This document shows, one piece after another, positions 34,325 to 43,347 of a stretch of DNA of 64,000 nucleotides. The notes under the pieces were generated by a model, which was not told where the DNA came from, did no database searches, and saw nothing but the letters and a program-made list of their open reading frames with translations. This DNA is from Paenibacillus barcinonensis (GTDB lineage: Bacteria; Bacillota; Bacilli; Paenibacillales; Paenibacillaceae). Location of the stretch: NCBI RefSeq assembly GCF_003217495.1, contig NZ_QJSW01000003.1, positions 370,318-434,317 of the forward strand, in the 5' to 3' direction. The first letter of the stretch is position 1. Every line of letters begins with the position of its first letter. The translations under genes and the position numbers were made by a program.

Positions 34325-34941
34325 ATGCTGTGCACAATGTTGCTACTAGCTGGTATATTAATACCTTATTCTAAAGTAAGTGCTGGATCTGATAATTTAC
34401 TCTTCAAGATGCCAAACGGTGGCTCATGGAAGTATACAACTATGGATGCTAACTATGTAAAAAAATGGGATGGTCTAATTACGATTTTAGAACCCTTGAG
34501 GTTGTGCAAGAAATGACATATTTATCTCCAGCTACAGTCCAAATTATGGCGAATGACCTAGGAAACAAAGTTGGGTTAACTATGACAAAACAAGGACTTA
34601 AATTAGCAGTAGAAACCGCGGCATCGTCTGGAATTACAGCTGCCAAAAACAAGCTAATTGCAAAATATGGTTCCTCTACAGCTGCTAAATTTATCCCTTA
34701 TCTTAATATCTTAGCTTGGTCATACACAGCATATGATCTCTTTTCAACAATTAATGATGGTAGAAGCTTGAAAAGACTTACAGATGCAGCTAAAGCAGGA
34801 AAAGGACTGATCTATAAAAATTACACAAATGGATCTGGTGATGGATGGTATCTATGGGACGGTAGCTCAAAATATGGTGAGTATCCATATGCAGTATTAA
34901 ACCCCAATAAATATCAATTAGGCACAGTAAAAATCAACTAA
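34325..34941 (+). pseudogene. Exported protein gene split by a frameshift at an A7 run
   Basis: The first frame (34325-34516) encodes a signal peptide (MLLLAGILIPYSKVSAG) and then NGGSWKYTTMDANYVKK. The rest lies in the -1 frame up to 34941 and continues sensibly (GWSNYDFRTLEVVQEMTYL and onward, with a helical middle and an aromatic, Gly-rich end). The switch falls on seven A at 34459-34465, which read A-AAA-AAA in phase, a classical slippery site, followed after six bases by a weak hairpin. Either translation shifts frame to make about 205 residues, or one A has been lost and the gene is broken. No known family. Start uncertain: no clear ribosome binding site. Confidence 0.6.
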
Positions 34942-34985
34942 AAAATGGCCCCTTTCCTTCCATTGAGGATAGCGGGCCATTTTTG
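34938..34985. terminator. Bidirectional terminator
   Basis: AAAAATGGCCC and GGGCCATTTTT form the stem, with a loop of about 22 bases that itself pairs partly. It ends the split exported-protein gene. Confidence 0.85.
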
Positions 34986-35016
34986 TGTAAGAAACCAAAG
35001 TTTTCAAATGGACATA

Positions 35017-35211
35017 CTAATTTTTTATCTTTATTCTAATGTATACAGCTAGACCGGCAACTCCTGTTGCTACCGCAGATTCAATCTGTAAGTCGGCGAG
35101 TTCCGACAAATCTGTAGGCACATTATAACATATCCTATACATATAGTATAAAAAAATGATTATAGCAATAATTAAAAAGACATTTGCGATTTTTTTTTCA
35201 AAAAAGATCAA
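35017..35211 (-). CDS. Small membrane protein of unknown function
   Basis: A 64-residue frame with TTG start at 35211 and AGAGG very close upstream. It has one clear membrane helix (IANVFLIIAIIIFLYYMY) and a second moderately hydrophobic segment (VATGVAGLAVYI) before a Lys-rich end. It faces the split exported-protein gene across the shared terminator. The TTG start and short spacing make the call uncertain. A bacteriocin-immunity role would fit size and position, but nothing proves it. Confidence 0.45.
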   Translation of the reverse strand: MIFFEKKIANVFLIIAIIIFLYYMYRICYNVPTDLSELADLQIESAVATGVAGLAVYIRIKIKN

Positions 35212-35303
35212 TTCCTCTCAAAATATACTATTATTTGTAAGTCTATAATAACAGATGAGGAACTACGATGTATTATTTCATAAACTATTTCTTCTAATAT
35301 ATA

Positions 35304-36713
35304 TTAGACTGCCGGAACCGGCTGTGCACCAGCCTCTTCTTCATCATGCTCCACCAGCTCGTGTTTCTCCCATGCGCGGCTCTTCCAGCGGAAGTACATG
35401 ATAACCGCACGCGTCCATTCGTCCGCAGCAATGGCAAGCCATACCCCTGCCAGCCCCAGATTCAACTGGAACACCAGCAGATATCCGAGTGGCAGACTCA
35501 TGCACACCATGGAGATCAGCCCCATATATACCGGGAACTTGGCATCTCCTGCCGCACGTAGCGAACCGATGATGACAATGTTGCAGGTACGTCCGGTTTC
35601 AAGCACCAGACTGAGCAGAAGCACCTGAGCTCCAAGCCGTATAATCTCGGGATTATCCGTGAAAATGCCCATCAACGGCACGCGGAAAATAATAATAATC
35701 ACGTCAATCACAATGGTCGCGAGCAGGGCCCATTTTACACTGTCGAAAACACGTTTGTATGCATCATCCTTACGACGCGCACCGACAAGCCGCCCAACTA
35801 TAATGGACGTGCCCATTCCGATGGCCATACTGAACAAATAAATGTAGCTTGAAATATTGCCTGCATATTGCTTGGTGGCCATGGCTTCTGCGCCCAGATA
35901 CGTCACGTATAGTGTAAATACGAGCTGGCAGGAGTGATATACCATAGATTCCATCGCAGATGGAATGCCGATTCGTAGAATTTTGCCAATAAAATGTTTG
36001 GACAGCTTGATATAGTATTCGAAATCTACACGTACCTCGCTCACACGATACAACAGCCAGAAGAAGATTAGCAAGCAGATGAAACGGCTTCCCACCGTCG
36101 AAATCGCTGCCCCTTCTACACCCAGCTTCGGCAAGCCAAAATGTCCAAAGATCAGGGCATAGTTGCCCACGACGTGAATCACGTTCATAAACACGGATAC
36201 ATACATCGTTTCCTTGGTATAACCGTGTGTACGAATGGTTGCCGCCAATGCATTAATGAGAGCCTGCAGGAAAATCCCGCCACCAACGATGCTTATATAC
36301 GAACGAGCATAATCATAAATTTCACCTTGTATATTTAAAAGCGACAGCAAGTGTCCACCAAACACCAGGAAGATCACACTCAGGATTAATCCGACCGCTA
36401 GGTTAAGCGTAATGGCGTTACCTGTAACCTGTGCGGCTTCTGTCAGCTTTTTCGAACCGATATATTGGGCTACAACGATAGCAGCACCATGTCCAATGAC
36501 TTCAAGTACAAGAATCGCAATCGAGATAATCTGGTTAGCCGCACCCACTCCGGAGACGGCATTGTCCGACACAGAACTAAGCATGAGCGTATCTACGCTC
36601 CCCATCAACATAAACAAGAAGAGTTCCAGGAATATAGGCCAGGTCAGCCGAATAAGCTTCAAATCCTGGGCATCTGAACGGAGGGACTCTTGGTTCGAGG
36701 ATATTGCTGTCAT
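35304..36713 (-). CDS. MATE-family efflux transporter
   Basis: A 469-residue protein with twelve membrane helices in two homologous bundles, as in NorM/DinF-type MATE exporters, which expel drugs or metabolites in exchange for Na+ or H+. Typical segments are LTWPIFLELFLFMLMGSVDTLMLS at the start, GHGAAIVVAQYIGSKK and GMGTSIIVGRLVGARR at the two matching loops. The ATG at 36713 has AAAGGTGAG upstream. Stand-alone gene; the substrate cannot be predicted. Confidence 0.93.
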   Translation of the reverse strand: MTAISSNQESLRSDAQDLKLIRLTWPIFLELFLFMLMGSVDTLMLSSVSDNAVSGVGAANQIISIAILVLEVIGHGAAIVVAQYIGSKKLTEAAQVTGNAITLNLAVGLILSVIFLVFGGHLLSLLNIQGEIYDYARSYISIVGGGIFLQALINALAATIRTHGYTKETMYVSVFMNVIHVVGNYALIFGHFGLPKLGVEGAAISTVGSRFICLLIFFWLLYRVSEVRVDFEYYIKLSKHFIGKILRIGIPSAMESMVYHSCQLVFTLYVTYLGAEAMATKQYAGNISSYIYLFSMAIGMGTSIIVGRLVGARRKDDAYKRVFDSVKWALLATIVIDVIIIIFRVPLMGIFTDNPEIIRLGAQVLLLSLVLETGRTCNIVIIGSLRAAGDAKFPVYMGLISMVCMSLPLGYLLVFQLNLGLAGVWLAIAADEWTRAVIMYFRWKSRAWEKHELVEHDEEEAGAQPVPAV

Positions 36714-36911
36714 TTTCTCACCTTTCCAACGTGGGCTTGATTTCATAGGGTATGTTAGCACAGGTGGTTTGAAAATGCAGTATTTTTACGAAAATAATTG
36801 AAATTATTTTGAAAATTCCAGAAATAGGTATTTTGTCGTTTTCATAACATCTTCTATCCGTCACGCTAGATAACTCTCTAAGACATCAGAATATCATGTT
36901 ACAGACATAAC

Positions 36912-36952
36912 AAAACCCTCCCACTACGCTTGTCACGCGTTTAATGGAAGGG
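36912..36952 (-). terminator. Terminator of the sugar ABC transporter operon
   Basis: On the minus strand CCCTTCCATTA and TAGTGGGAGGG pair with small mismatches and are followed by TTTTG. It lies about 60 bases past the last permease gene. Confidence 0.65.
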
Positions 36953-37008
36953 CTTGTATCGTGTTACATTTTAACAAATGGAAAGCAACCAGAAGCAAGA
37001 ACAGACAA

Positions 37009-37899
37009 TCATCCTTTCACCGAGCCTGCCGCAATCCCTTCAACAATCCGTTCACTCAGCACCAGAAACGCAATCAGAATCGGCAGAATGCTAATCATCA
37101 GCGTAGCACCAATCGCACCCCAATCCGTTGTGTACTGCCCGATAAAGTTCTGCACTCCGACCGTCAGCGTTTTATACGCATCTGAACTGATGAAGGTGTT
37201 GACGAAAATAAATTCATTCCAGTCATAGATCATATTAATGATCGCTGTCGTGGCAAGCACGGAAGCGGTCATCGGCAGCACGATGCGGAAGAAAATCCGA
37301 TGGACGGAACAGCCATCCATCACCGCCGCCTCTTCAACCTCTCTCGGAAGTGCATAATAGAATCCAAGCAGGATCATAATCGTGATCGGCATATTAAATG
37401 CAATGTAAGACAGAATGACCGATAACGGATGATCTGTGAGATGCAGCTTCAAGAACAGACTGAACAGCGGAATCAGTGTCGAATGCACCGGGATCATCAG
37501 ACCCACCATGAATAATCCCAGCACCAGCGAACGTCCCTTCCAGCGCATCCGTGTGATCGCAAATGTCACCAGACTTGCAAACAGCACTGTAAACACCACA
37601 GAAACCACCGTAATCCACACACTGTTGAAAAAATATAAGCTGATATTGCCCTCTGTCCATACCTTGACATAGTTCTCCCAACGCGGTGTAGCCGGGAGGG
37701 CAAAAGGCGCCATGTTAAATACTTCCTGATTATTTTTAAGTGAAAATAACAGCAGCCACACTAATGGCAAAATTTGCAGCAAAGCCACCAGAGACAGCAG
37801 CACATAGAGCAGGACATACCCAAGCCTTCTCGTCCATGCAGGGCTATGACCTGTCTCCGGGCCTGCCGGCATCCGAACAGCCAGTTCCATCTTCAACAA
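37009..37899 (-). CDS. Carbohydrate ABC transporter permease (MalG type, CUT1)
   Basis: A 296-residue permease with six membrane helices. The ATPase-contact loop EEAAVMDGCSVHRIFFRIVLPM is the EAA motif of this family, and the protein ends AAGSVKG as MalG-type partners do. The TTG at 37899 follows AAAGGAGG by five bases; the next TTG codon is also possible. It is the last gene of the operon SBP-MalF-MalG. The ATPase is not encoded here, as is usual for CUT1 systems that share MsmX. Confidence 0.93.
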   Translation of the reverse strand: MLKMELAVRMPAGPETGHSPAWTRRLGYVLLYVLLSLVALLQILPLVWLLLFSLKNNQEVFNMAPFALPATPRWENYVKVWTEGNISLYFFNSVWITVVSVVFTVLFASLVTFAITRMRWKGRSLVLGLFMVGLMIPVHSTLIPLFSLFLKLHLTDHPLSVILSYIAFNMPITIMILLGFYYALPREVEEAAVMDGCSVHRIFFRIVLPMTASVLATTAIINMIYDWNEFIFVNTFISSDAYKTLTVGVQNFIGQYTTDWGAIGATLMISILPILIAFLVLSERIVEGIAAGSVKG

Positions 37900-37927
37900 G
37901 ATGACCTCCTTTCATTTGACGTATGCA

Positions 37928-38809
37928 TCAGGAATACTGAATTGTATCTTTGGATGCCGTAGCCTTGCGTAGCAGCCAGGTCACGACCAGACAGATCAGC
38001 AGAAGGAAGAAGCCTACTGCGCTGCCGTATCCAAAGTCAAAACTGCGAAACGCCTGACGATACATGTAGGAGGCCATCACTTCACTGGAACCATTCGGGC
38101 CGCCATCCGTCATGACATAGATGAGGTCAAAATATTTCAGCGAGCCGACCACAGCCAGCACAACGGTCACCTTAATCACTTCCGTGATCAGCGGCAGCTT
38201 GATGCGGAGCGCAATCTGCCACGGGTTCGCACCGTCAATGCGTGCGGCCTCAATTAGCGATTCCGGGATGTTTTTGAGTGCCGCATAGTAGATCAAAATA
38301 TAGAAGCCTGCATACTGCCATAGGATGGGCACAAACAGGGCATACAGCACCAGAGATGGCTCTGCCAGCCAGGCTGGCGGATTGCTGAAGCCGATCGCTT
38401 CGAGAAAACTGTTTAGCACACCGTTGCTCGGGTGATAGATTTTCAGCCATAACTGGGCGATGGCAACGGAAGACAGCAGCATCGGAATCAGATATATTTT
38501 GCGAAAAAAATTGGCGCCCTTGATCTTACCTGACAGCACCAGCGCAATCATCAGATAACCGATGAGGCTCAGCGCAGAGAACAAGGCTAATAAAAAGGTA
38601 TGATTCGCACTCTGCCAGAACGTTCCGTCCTTCAGCAGTGTCGTGTAGTTATCCAGACCAATAAACGTCATTGCCCCGATCCCGTCCCATTGCATCAAAC
38701 CGTAGTATCCAGTGAGTACAATCGGGATGTAGACCAGAACCAGCAGCAGCAGCAGTGCAGGAAGCACATACAGCGCAGCGACCAGACGGTTCGACATGAC
38801 TTTGTCCAA
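37928..38809 (-). CDS. Carbohydrate ABC transporter permease (MalF type, CUT1)
   Basis: A 293-residue permease, six helices, EAA loop IEAARIDGANPWQIALRIKLPLI. The start is a TTG at 38809 with GGGAGG eight bases upstream; an ATG four codons later is an alternative. It pairs with the MalG-type permease 28 bases downstream. Confidence 0.93.
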   Translation of the reverse strand: MDKVMSNRLVAALYVLPALLLLLVLVYIPIVLTGYYGLMQWDGIGAMTFIGLDNYTTLLKDGTFWQSANHTFLLALFSALSLIGYLMIALVLSGKIKGANFFRKIYLIPMLLSSVAIAQLWLKIYHPSNGVLNSFLEAIGFSNPPAWLAEPSLVLYALFVPILWQYAGFYILIYYAALKNIPESLIEAARIDGANPWQIALRIKLPLITEVIKVTVVLAVVGSLKYFDLIYVMTDGGPNGSSEVMASYMYRQAFRSFDFGYGSAVGFFLLLICLVVTWLLRKATASKDTIQYS

Positions 38810-38851
38810 GACAGGGTCCTCCCTTCAAGCATTCAAGCATTCAGATGGTGC

Positions 38852-38871
38852 AGGTGAGGTATTCCTCACCT
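38852..38871 (-). other. Intercistronic stem-loop after the binding-protein gene
   Basis: AGGTGAGG and CCTCACCT form a perfect stem with a 4-base loop and no T run. It lies between the binding-protein and permease genes and probably protects the upstream mRNA. Confidence 0.65.
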
Positions 38872-38900
38872 TTAACCAGCAGCAGAAGCAGCAGGGCACA

Positions 38901-40238
38901 TTAGTTACCCTTGTCGATGGCGGCCTGATGATTCTTCACAAAGTCCTCCGGTGTGACTGCTTTGCCAAACAACGCCTGAATCATATCCAGATGCGCCTGA
39001 GCGGCAGCCGGCTTCATCTGCACGTCTGCGAAGAGCGTCAGGCTGCTTGCCTGATTCAGCTCATTCAGCAGATCAATATAAAGCTGCGGCAGCTGTACAG
39101 CAGCCGTATCAACTTTGGTCGCGGGAATCACCCCCGCCTCGGTCACCGAGCTTTCACCCCATTTTTCCACAAAGTATTGAATAAATTTCTGTGCCTCGTC
39201 CTTCACCTTCGAATTCTGAGCCGCAAACAGACCTACGCCCGGTCCACCTACCCAGCTGTTGATATCGCCCTTGCCCCCGTCAACCGTCGGGAATTTTAAA
39301 AACCCAACCTTATCCTTAAATTCCTGTGGGATGTCCGGGTTCGTTGTAAAGTTCGGCAGTTCCCACGTTCCCATCAGGTACATCGCAGCCTTTTCATTCA
39401 TGAATTCAGATTTACCCTCATCATTGGACAAGCCGTTAAAGCCTTTGTTAAATGCATTCATATCCACCAGCTTCTGCACTTCAGCCGCAGCCTGCGTCAG
39501 AGCCGGATCATCGAACTTGCCGGAGCCGTTAATGGCTTTCTCCAACGCATCCCCGCCCAAACGGTTCGCCAGATACATATACCAGAGTGAGCCGGTCCAG
39601 CGGTCCTTATTGCCCAGTGCAATCGGCACTTCACCATTGTCGGTCAGCGTCTTCACCACATTCAGGAATTCATCGTAGGTGGCTGGCGGCTGCAAATTGT
39701 ATTTTGCAAAAATCGCCTTGTTATAATAGATCGGAGAGATATTCAGCTCAATTGGGAGCGCATACGTTTTCCCATCAACTGCATAAGCCTCCGTTGTGCC
39801 CGCAATAAACTTCTCGCCCAGCGAACCATTCAGCAGCTCATCCAGCGGTGCAAACAGATTACCCTTTACGTAAGGCTCCAGAAAACCCGCAGCCCAGGTT
39901 ACACCGACATCAGGAAGCTCATTGGAAGCGGACAAAATCTTCAGCTTGTTCTTGTATTGTTCATTCTCCAGCACTTCCTGCTTAATCGTCACATTTGGGT
40001 TATCGGTCTGATACTGCTGGATAATATCATTGACCAGCTTGTTCTGTTGTGCCGAGCTGCCAGCAGGCCAGAGATGCATGAACTTCAGCGTTACTTTGCC
40101 ATCTGCGCCCTTGTCACCACCGCTTGCATTATTGCCAGATTCATTGCCTGCACCAGAGCCTGCGTTGTTGCATCCAGACAGAATGACAGCCAGAAGCAGC
40201 GTCCATGACAGAAGCATGGCCAGTGTCTTTTTATTCAT
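38901..40238 (-). CDS. Sugar ABC transporter substrate-binding lipoprotein (CUT1)
   Basis: A 445-residue lipoprotein: MNKKTLAMLLSWTLLLAVILSGCN with lipobox LSGC, an Asn/Gly/Ser linker, then the extracellular sugar-binding fold (VTLKFMHLWPAG, IEQ-like NPNVTIKQEVLEN, FAPLDELL, YYNKAIFAKYNLQPP, WTGSLWYMYLANRLGGDA). The ATG at 40238 follows GGGGGTTGG. No glycosidase lies next to it, so the sugar is not predictable. Confidence 0.92.
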   Translation of the reverse strand: MNKKTLAMLLSWTLLLAVILSGCNNAGSGAGNESGNNASGGDKGADGKVTLKFMHLWPAGSSAQQNKLVNDIIQQYQTDNPNVTIKQEVLENEQYKNKLKILSASNELPDVGVTWAAGFLEPYVKGNLFAPLDELLNGSLGEKFIAGTTEAYAVDGKTYALPIELNISPIYYNKAIFAKYNLQPPATYDEFLNVVKTLTDNGEVPIALGNKDRWTGSLWYMYLANRLGGDALEKAINGSGKFDDPALTQAAAEVQKLVDMNAFNKGFNGLSNDEGKSEFMNEKAAMYLMGTWELPNFTTNPDIPQEFKDKVGFLKFPTVDGGKGDINSWVGGPGVGLFAAQNSKVKDEAQKFIQYFVEKWGESSVTEAGVIPATKVDTAAVQLPQLYIDLLNELNQASSLTLFADVQMKPAAAQAHLDMIQALFGKAVTPEDFVKNHQAAIDKGN

Positions 40239-40289
40239 ATTTCCAACCCCCAATAGTGGAATTGCGGTCTTTGTAACCGCTTTACTAAA

Positions 40290-40318
40290 ATTGTAGCATG
40301 GGCCCTTCCACCCCATAA
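40290..40318 (-). promoter_or_regulatory. Promoter of the sugar-transporter operon
   Basis: On the minus strand the -10 box is TACAAT (40295-40290) and 17 bases upstream lies TTATGG (40318-40313), a poor -35. A good -10 with a weak -35 fits activation by the neighbouring YesN-type regulator. It sits 52 bases before the binding-protein start codon. Confidence 0.5.
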
Positions 40319-40382
40319 GGATAGGATGATTTGGTAAAACTCCACTATTTTAAGAGGTTTTTTCTATATGACGCATATCCGC

Positions 40383-41174
40383 TTACGAACTCTTCTCATT
40401 TACGGTATGGCGGTATTTGCTTGGACTGATGCCCTCCAGGCTTTTGAACACTTTGATAAAATATTTATCCGTCTGGTAGCCCACTCTCCCGGCAATCTCT
40501 GATATAGGAAGCAGGGTCTGCACCAGTAATTCCTTCGCCCGCTGAACACGTTTACGCATAAGATACTCACTGAAATTCAGTCCGACCTGCTCTTTGAACA
40601 ATACGCTAAAATAACTGGAGTTCAGGTGCACGGAGTCGGCAAGCTCCCGCATCGTTATGGGCTCGCCCAGATGTGCCTCAATGTAGGACAGGGCTTCTCC
40701 AATCGGGGTATCGACCTGCTGCTCTCTCCGCTCCCGGATATCCACCAGCTTGGGATCAACGATCTCCTGCATGGCCTGGATGCGCCGCTGCTGCTCATGA
40801 ATATGAAGTGCTTTTTCTACCGTCTGGAGCAGCTGCTGCTTCTCAATGGGTTTCAATAAATAATCCACCACGCCCAGCTTGATCGCCTGCTGTGCATAAC
40901 TGAAGTCCGCATACCCCGACATAATGAGAACCGCAGGTTTACTAGGAAAGTGCTGAATCGCCTCCACCAGCGACAAGCCGGAAAATTCCGGCATACGCAC
41001 ATCCGTGATCAGCAGATCTGCCGGCTGGCTGGCGAGCCATTCTTTGGCCTCAACACCGCTAGACGCTGTCTGTATCCGGTTCTTCCCGGCATACCATGCC
41101 TCCAGTGTTTTGCGAATCCCTTCTCTTGTGCGAGGTTCGTCGTCCACTATCAGAATCGTTTTTTCATGAATCAT
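40383..41174 (-). CDS. YesN-type response regulator with AraC DNA-binding domain
   Basis: A 263-residue regulator. Receiver domain with VDDE pocket and Asp58 in LLITDVRMPEFSG; C-terminal AraC helix-turn-helix pair (LADSVHLNSSYFSVLFKEQVGLNFSEYL, then VGYQTDKYFIKVFKSLEGISPSKYR). The ATG at 41174 has GGAGG six bases upstream and overlaps the end of the kinase gene by 11 bases. It most likely activates the sugar importer downstream, as YesN-type regulators do. Confidence 0.94.
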   Translation of the reverse strand: MIHEKTILIVDDEPRTREGIRKTLEAWYAGKNRIQTASSGVEAKEWLASQPADLLITDVRMPEFSGLSLVEAIQHFPSKPAVLIMSGYADFSYAQQAIKLGVVDYLLKPIEKQQLLQTVEKALHIHEQQRRIQAMQEIVDPKLVDIRERREQQVDTPIGEALSYIEAHLGEPITMRELADSVHLNSSYFSVLFKEQVGLNFSEYLMRKRVQRAKELLVQTLLPISEIAGRVGYQTDKYFIKVFKSLEGISPSKYRHTVNEKSS

Positions 41175-42933
41175 ATGAAGCCTCCGTTCCCCTAGGAATT
41201 TCAAAACGAATAACCGTTCCAGCTCCCGCTTCACTCTCTACCACAAGTCTGGCATACTCGCCTAGCTGGCCACCGCCAAAGTACAATTGAAGACGCTGAT
41301 GTACGTTAACCAGCCCTACACCAGTCCCTCTACCGGGGGCCAATGGATCACCGCCCTTTAGTGCCTGATGGATGGTCTGGAGACGCTCCGTCTCTATGCC
41401 CGGCCCATGATCGCGCACCTCCACACCTACTAAACCTGTGATGGATGATGGATACACGTTAATCTCTATGCTTCCAGGTTTTAAAGTGCTCTCTACGCCA
41501 TACAACACGGCATTTTCCACCAGTGGCTGGATCAGCAGCTTGGGCATCGGTACTGTGCGCAGCTCTTCACCCAGCCGGATCTCCCATTGCATCCTGTCGC
41601 CAAGCCGCATCTGCATAATGTTCAGATACCGCTCTACATGCTCAAGCTCGTCCGCAATCGTCACCCATTCATCCTGATGCGGACTGGAGATGATATAACG
41701 AAACAAATGGGACATTGCGATGACCATTCGCGCCATCTCCTCCTCCCCTTTATCCTCCAAGGACCAGTAGAAGGCTTCCAGCGTATTGAACAGGAAATGA
41801 GGGTTAATCTGTGATTGTAGCGCCTTCAGCTCCGCCCGGGACTGCATCACTTCCTTGTCATGCACCACCTGTGTCAGCTCATTCTGCCTGTAGACCATCT
41901 GGTTATACACCTCATTCAGCTCATTGATCTCCGAAGTGGAGCTAACCATAAGATTCGGCCTCATCGCTCCCGGCTGCGCTCCCCGCATTGCCCTCATCAA
42001 GCGAATTAACGGACGAGTAATCATCGTAGACAGAAAGAAGGACATCACCAGAAAAAGCACAACGCCAATAACGCCCGACACAAATAAAGCCGTTCTCAGG
42101 ATGGACACTCCTTCGGTCGTTTCCCGCAGGGGGGTCAGCACGGCAAGCGTCCAGCCTGTTAGCTCGGATCGCTGCTTCACCACGATATACGACTCCTTGC
42201 CATTCTGCACGACAGATTCACTATTCATCACGGCCTGAGGATCAAGGTGTACATCCAGATTGGAGGTCACGACCTCCCCGCCGCCGTCCAGCAGCATGAT
42301 TGAATCCTGAGAGCCGTCCGAACCCTCTGAATCATTCAGTTGAAAAAAACTGCGCTGCATCCGCACAACCACATAACCGCCATGCTCAAAAGAACGATCC
42401 AGCAAGTTGATTCGCCGAATGGCCAGAAGAATACTTGGGTCATCGGGATCAGAGCCGGCCCATACCAGCCGCCCCTTGCCCTCATCGGCTTGAACAATCC
42501 ACCCTCGATCCAGCCTGTGGCTCAGCGAACGATCATCCATCGGAAATATTCGGCTGTAATTCGTCGTGTAAATTTCCATGCTCTGTGCACCATTAATGAA
42601 GGATTGATAGCTGCCCGCGATCTGCAGGAGTGCCTGCCGCTGATTAAAGGTGGCCTTTTTCCCCCGTTTCTCCTCATATAACAGACGCTGAAGATAGGTA
42701 TTATCTGCAACCTGGGCCGTTAAGGAATTGACCTGTGCGATAAGCGCGTCCAGCCTGCCGCTAGCCTGTACGGCGGTCTGCTGGATGTGCTTCTCCGCAT
42801 TGCTTTTCAGCAAAGACGCTACACGGTCATATGCCGTAATCCCTGCGATGAGCAGAACCACGAGCATTACCATCACAAAACCGACAAAGATCTGATTACG
42901 AAGTGAGTTCAAAGGTCTGATTTGCCGCTGCAC
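41164..42933 (-). CDS. YesM-type sensor histidine kinase
   Basis: A 589-residue kinase. Two membrane helices (about 15-35 and 290-312) flank an extracellular dCache-like sensor; a HAMP domain follows (about 313-365). His379 in INPHFLFNTLEAFYWSLE is the phosphorylation site of the HisK_7TM/LytS-like group, and the ATPase end has QPLVENAVLYGVE and GTGVGLVNVHQRL. The start is likely the GTG at 42933, about ten bases after GAGGGGG. Forms a two-component system with the next gene. Confidence 0.93.
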   Translation of the reverse strand: MQRQIRPLNSLRNQIFVGFVMVMLVVLLIAGITAYDRVASLLKSNAEKHIQQTAVQASGRLDALIAQVNSLTAQVADNTYLQRLLYEEKRGKKATFNQRQALLQIAGSYQSFINGAQSMEIYTTNYSRIFPMDDRSLSHRLDRGWIVQADEGKGRLVWAGSDPDDPSILLAIRRINLLDRSFEHGGYVVVRMQRSFFQLNDSEGSDGSQDSIMLLDGGGEVVTSNLDVHLDPQAVMNSESVVQNGKESYIVVKQRSELTGWTLAVLTPLRETTEGVSILRTALFVSGVIGVVLFLVMSFFLSTMITRPLIRLMRAMRGAQPGAMRPNLMVSSTSEINELNEVYNQMVYRQNELTQVVHDKEVMQSRAELKALQSQINPHFLFNTLEAFYWSLEDKGEEEMARMVIAMSHLFRYIISSPHQDEWVTIADELEHVERYLNIMQMRLGDRMQWEIRLGEELRTVPMPKLLIQPLVENAVLYGVESTLKPGSIEINVYPSSITGLVGVEVRDHGPGIETERLQTIHQALKGGDPLAPGRGTGVGLVNVHQRLQLYFGGGQLGEYARLVVESEAGAGTVIRFEIPRGTEASYDS

Positions 42934-43193
42934 CGTCCAAAATCCCCCTCTTTCTGCATGGTAAAGAAACCACCATCTCACGCCCGTATTCTGGATGACG
43001 GGTTACACTCGATGCCGGATTCGTCTGTGTATGCTGTTCTAATCATTGAAGCGCTTGCAAATATTTTTCTTTGAATTTACTATTTTTTTTAGCAAAGCTC
43101 CGCTTAGTTTATTGATTAAACTAACCGAATTCAAAATAGCACAGTTTGAGTTGTTAATCAATAAATTTAAGCGTTCTTTACAAATCAGAATAC
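42934..43193. other. Upstream region of the YesM-type kinase, no gene seen
   Basis: AT-rich beyond 43050. It must hold the kinase promoter, but no clear boxes were recognised. Confidence 0.45.
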
Positions 43194-43241
43194 AAAAAAG
43201 AGAGAGAAGCGGAGCGCTTTGTTTGCTCCCTTCCTTCTCTC
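43194..43241 (-). terminator. Terminator of the exported-protein gene at 43348
   Basis: On the minus strand GAGAGAAG, GGGAGC and their complements pair in a long, slightly mismatched stem, followed by TCTTTTTT. Confidence 0.75.
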
Positions 43242-43347
43242 CCTTTCTAACTAACTCTTTTACATCTAATGTAATAATTAATTATTTTTTTGATTTGAGT
43301 TGACTCAACAATTGTTATCGAAATATCATTTTTATATCAGTGACAAA

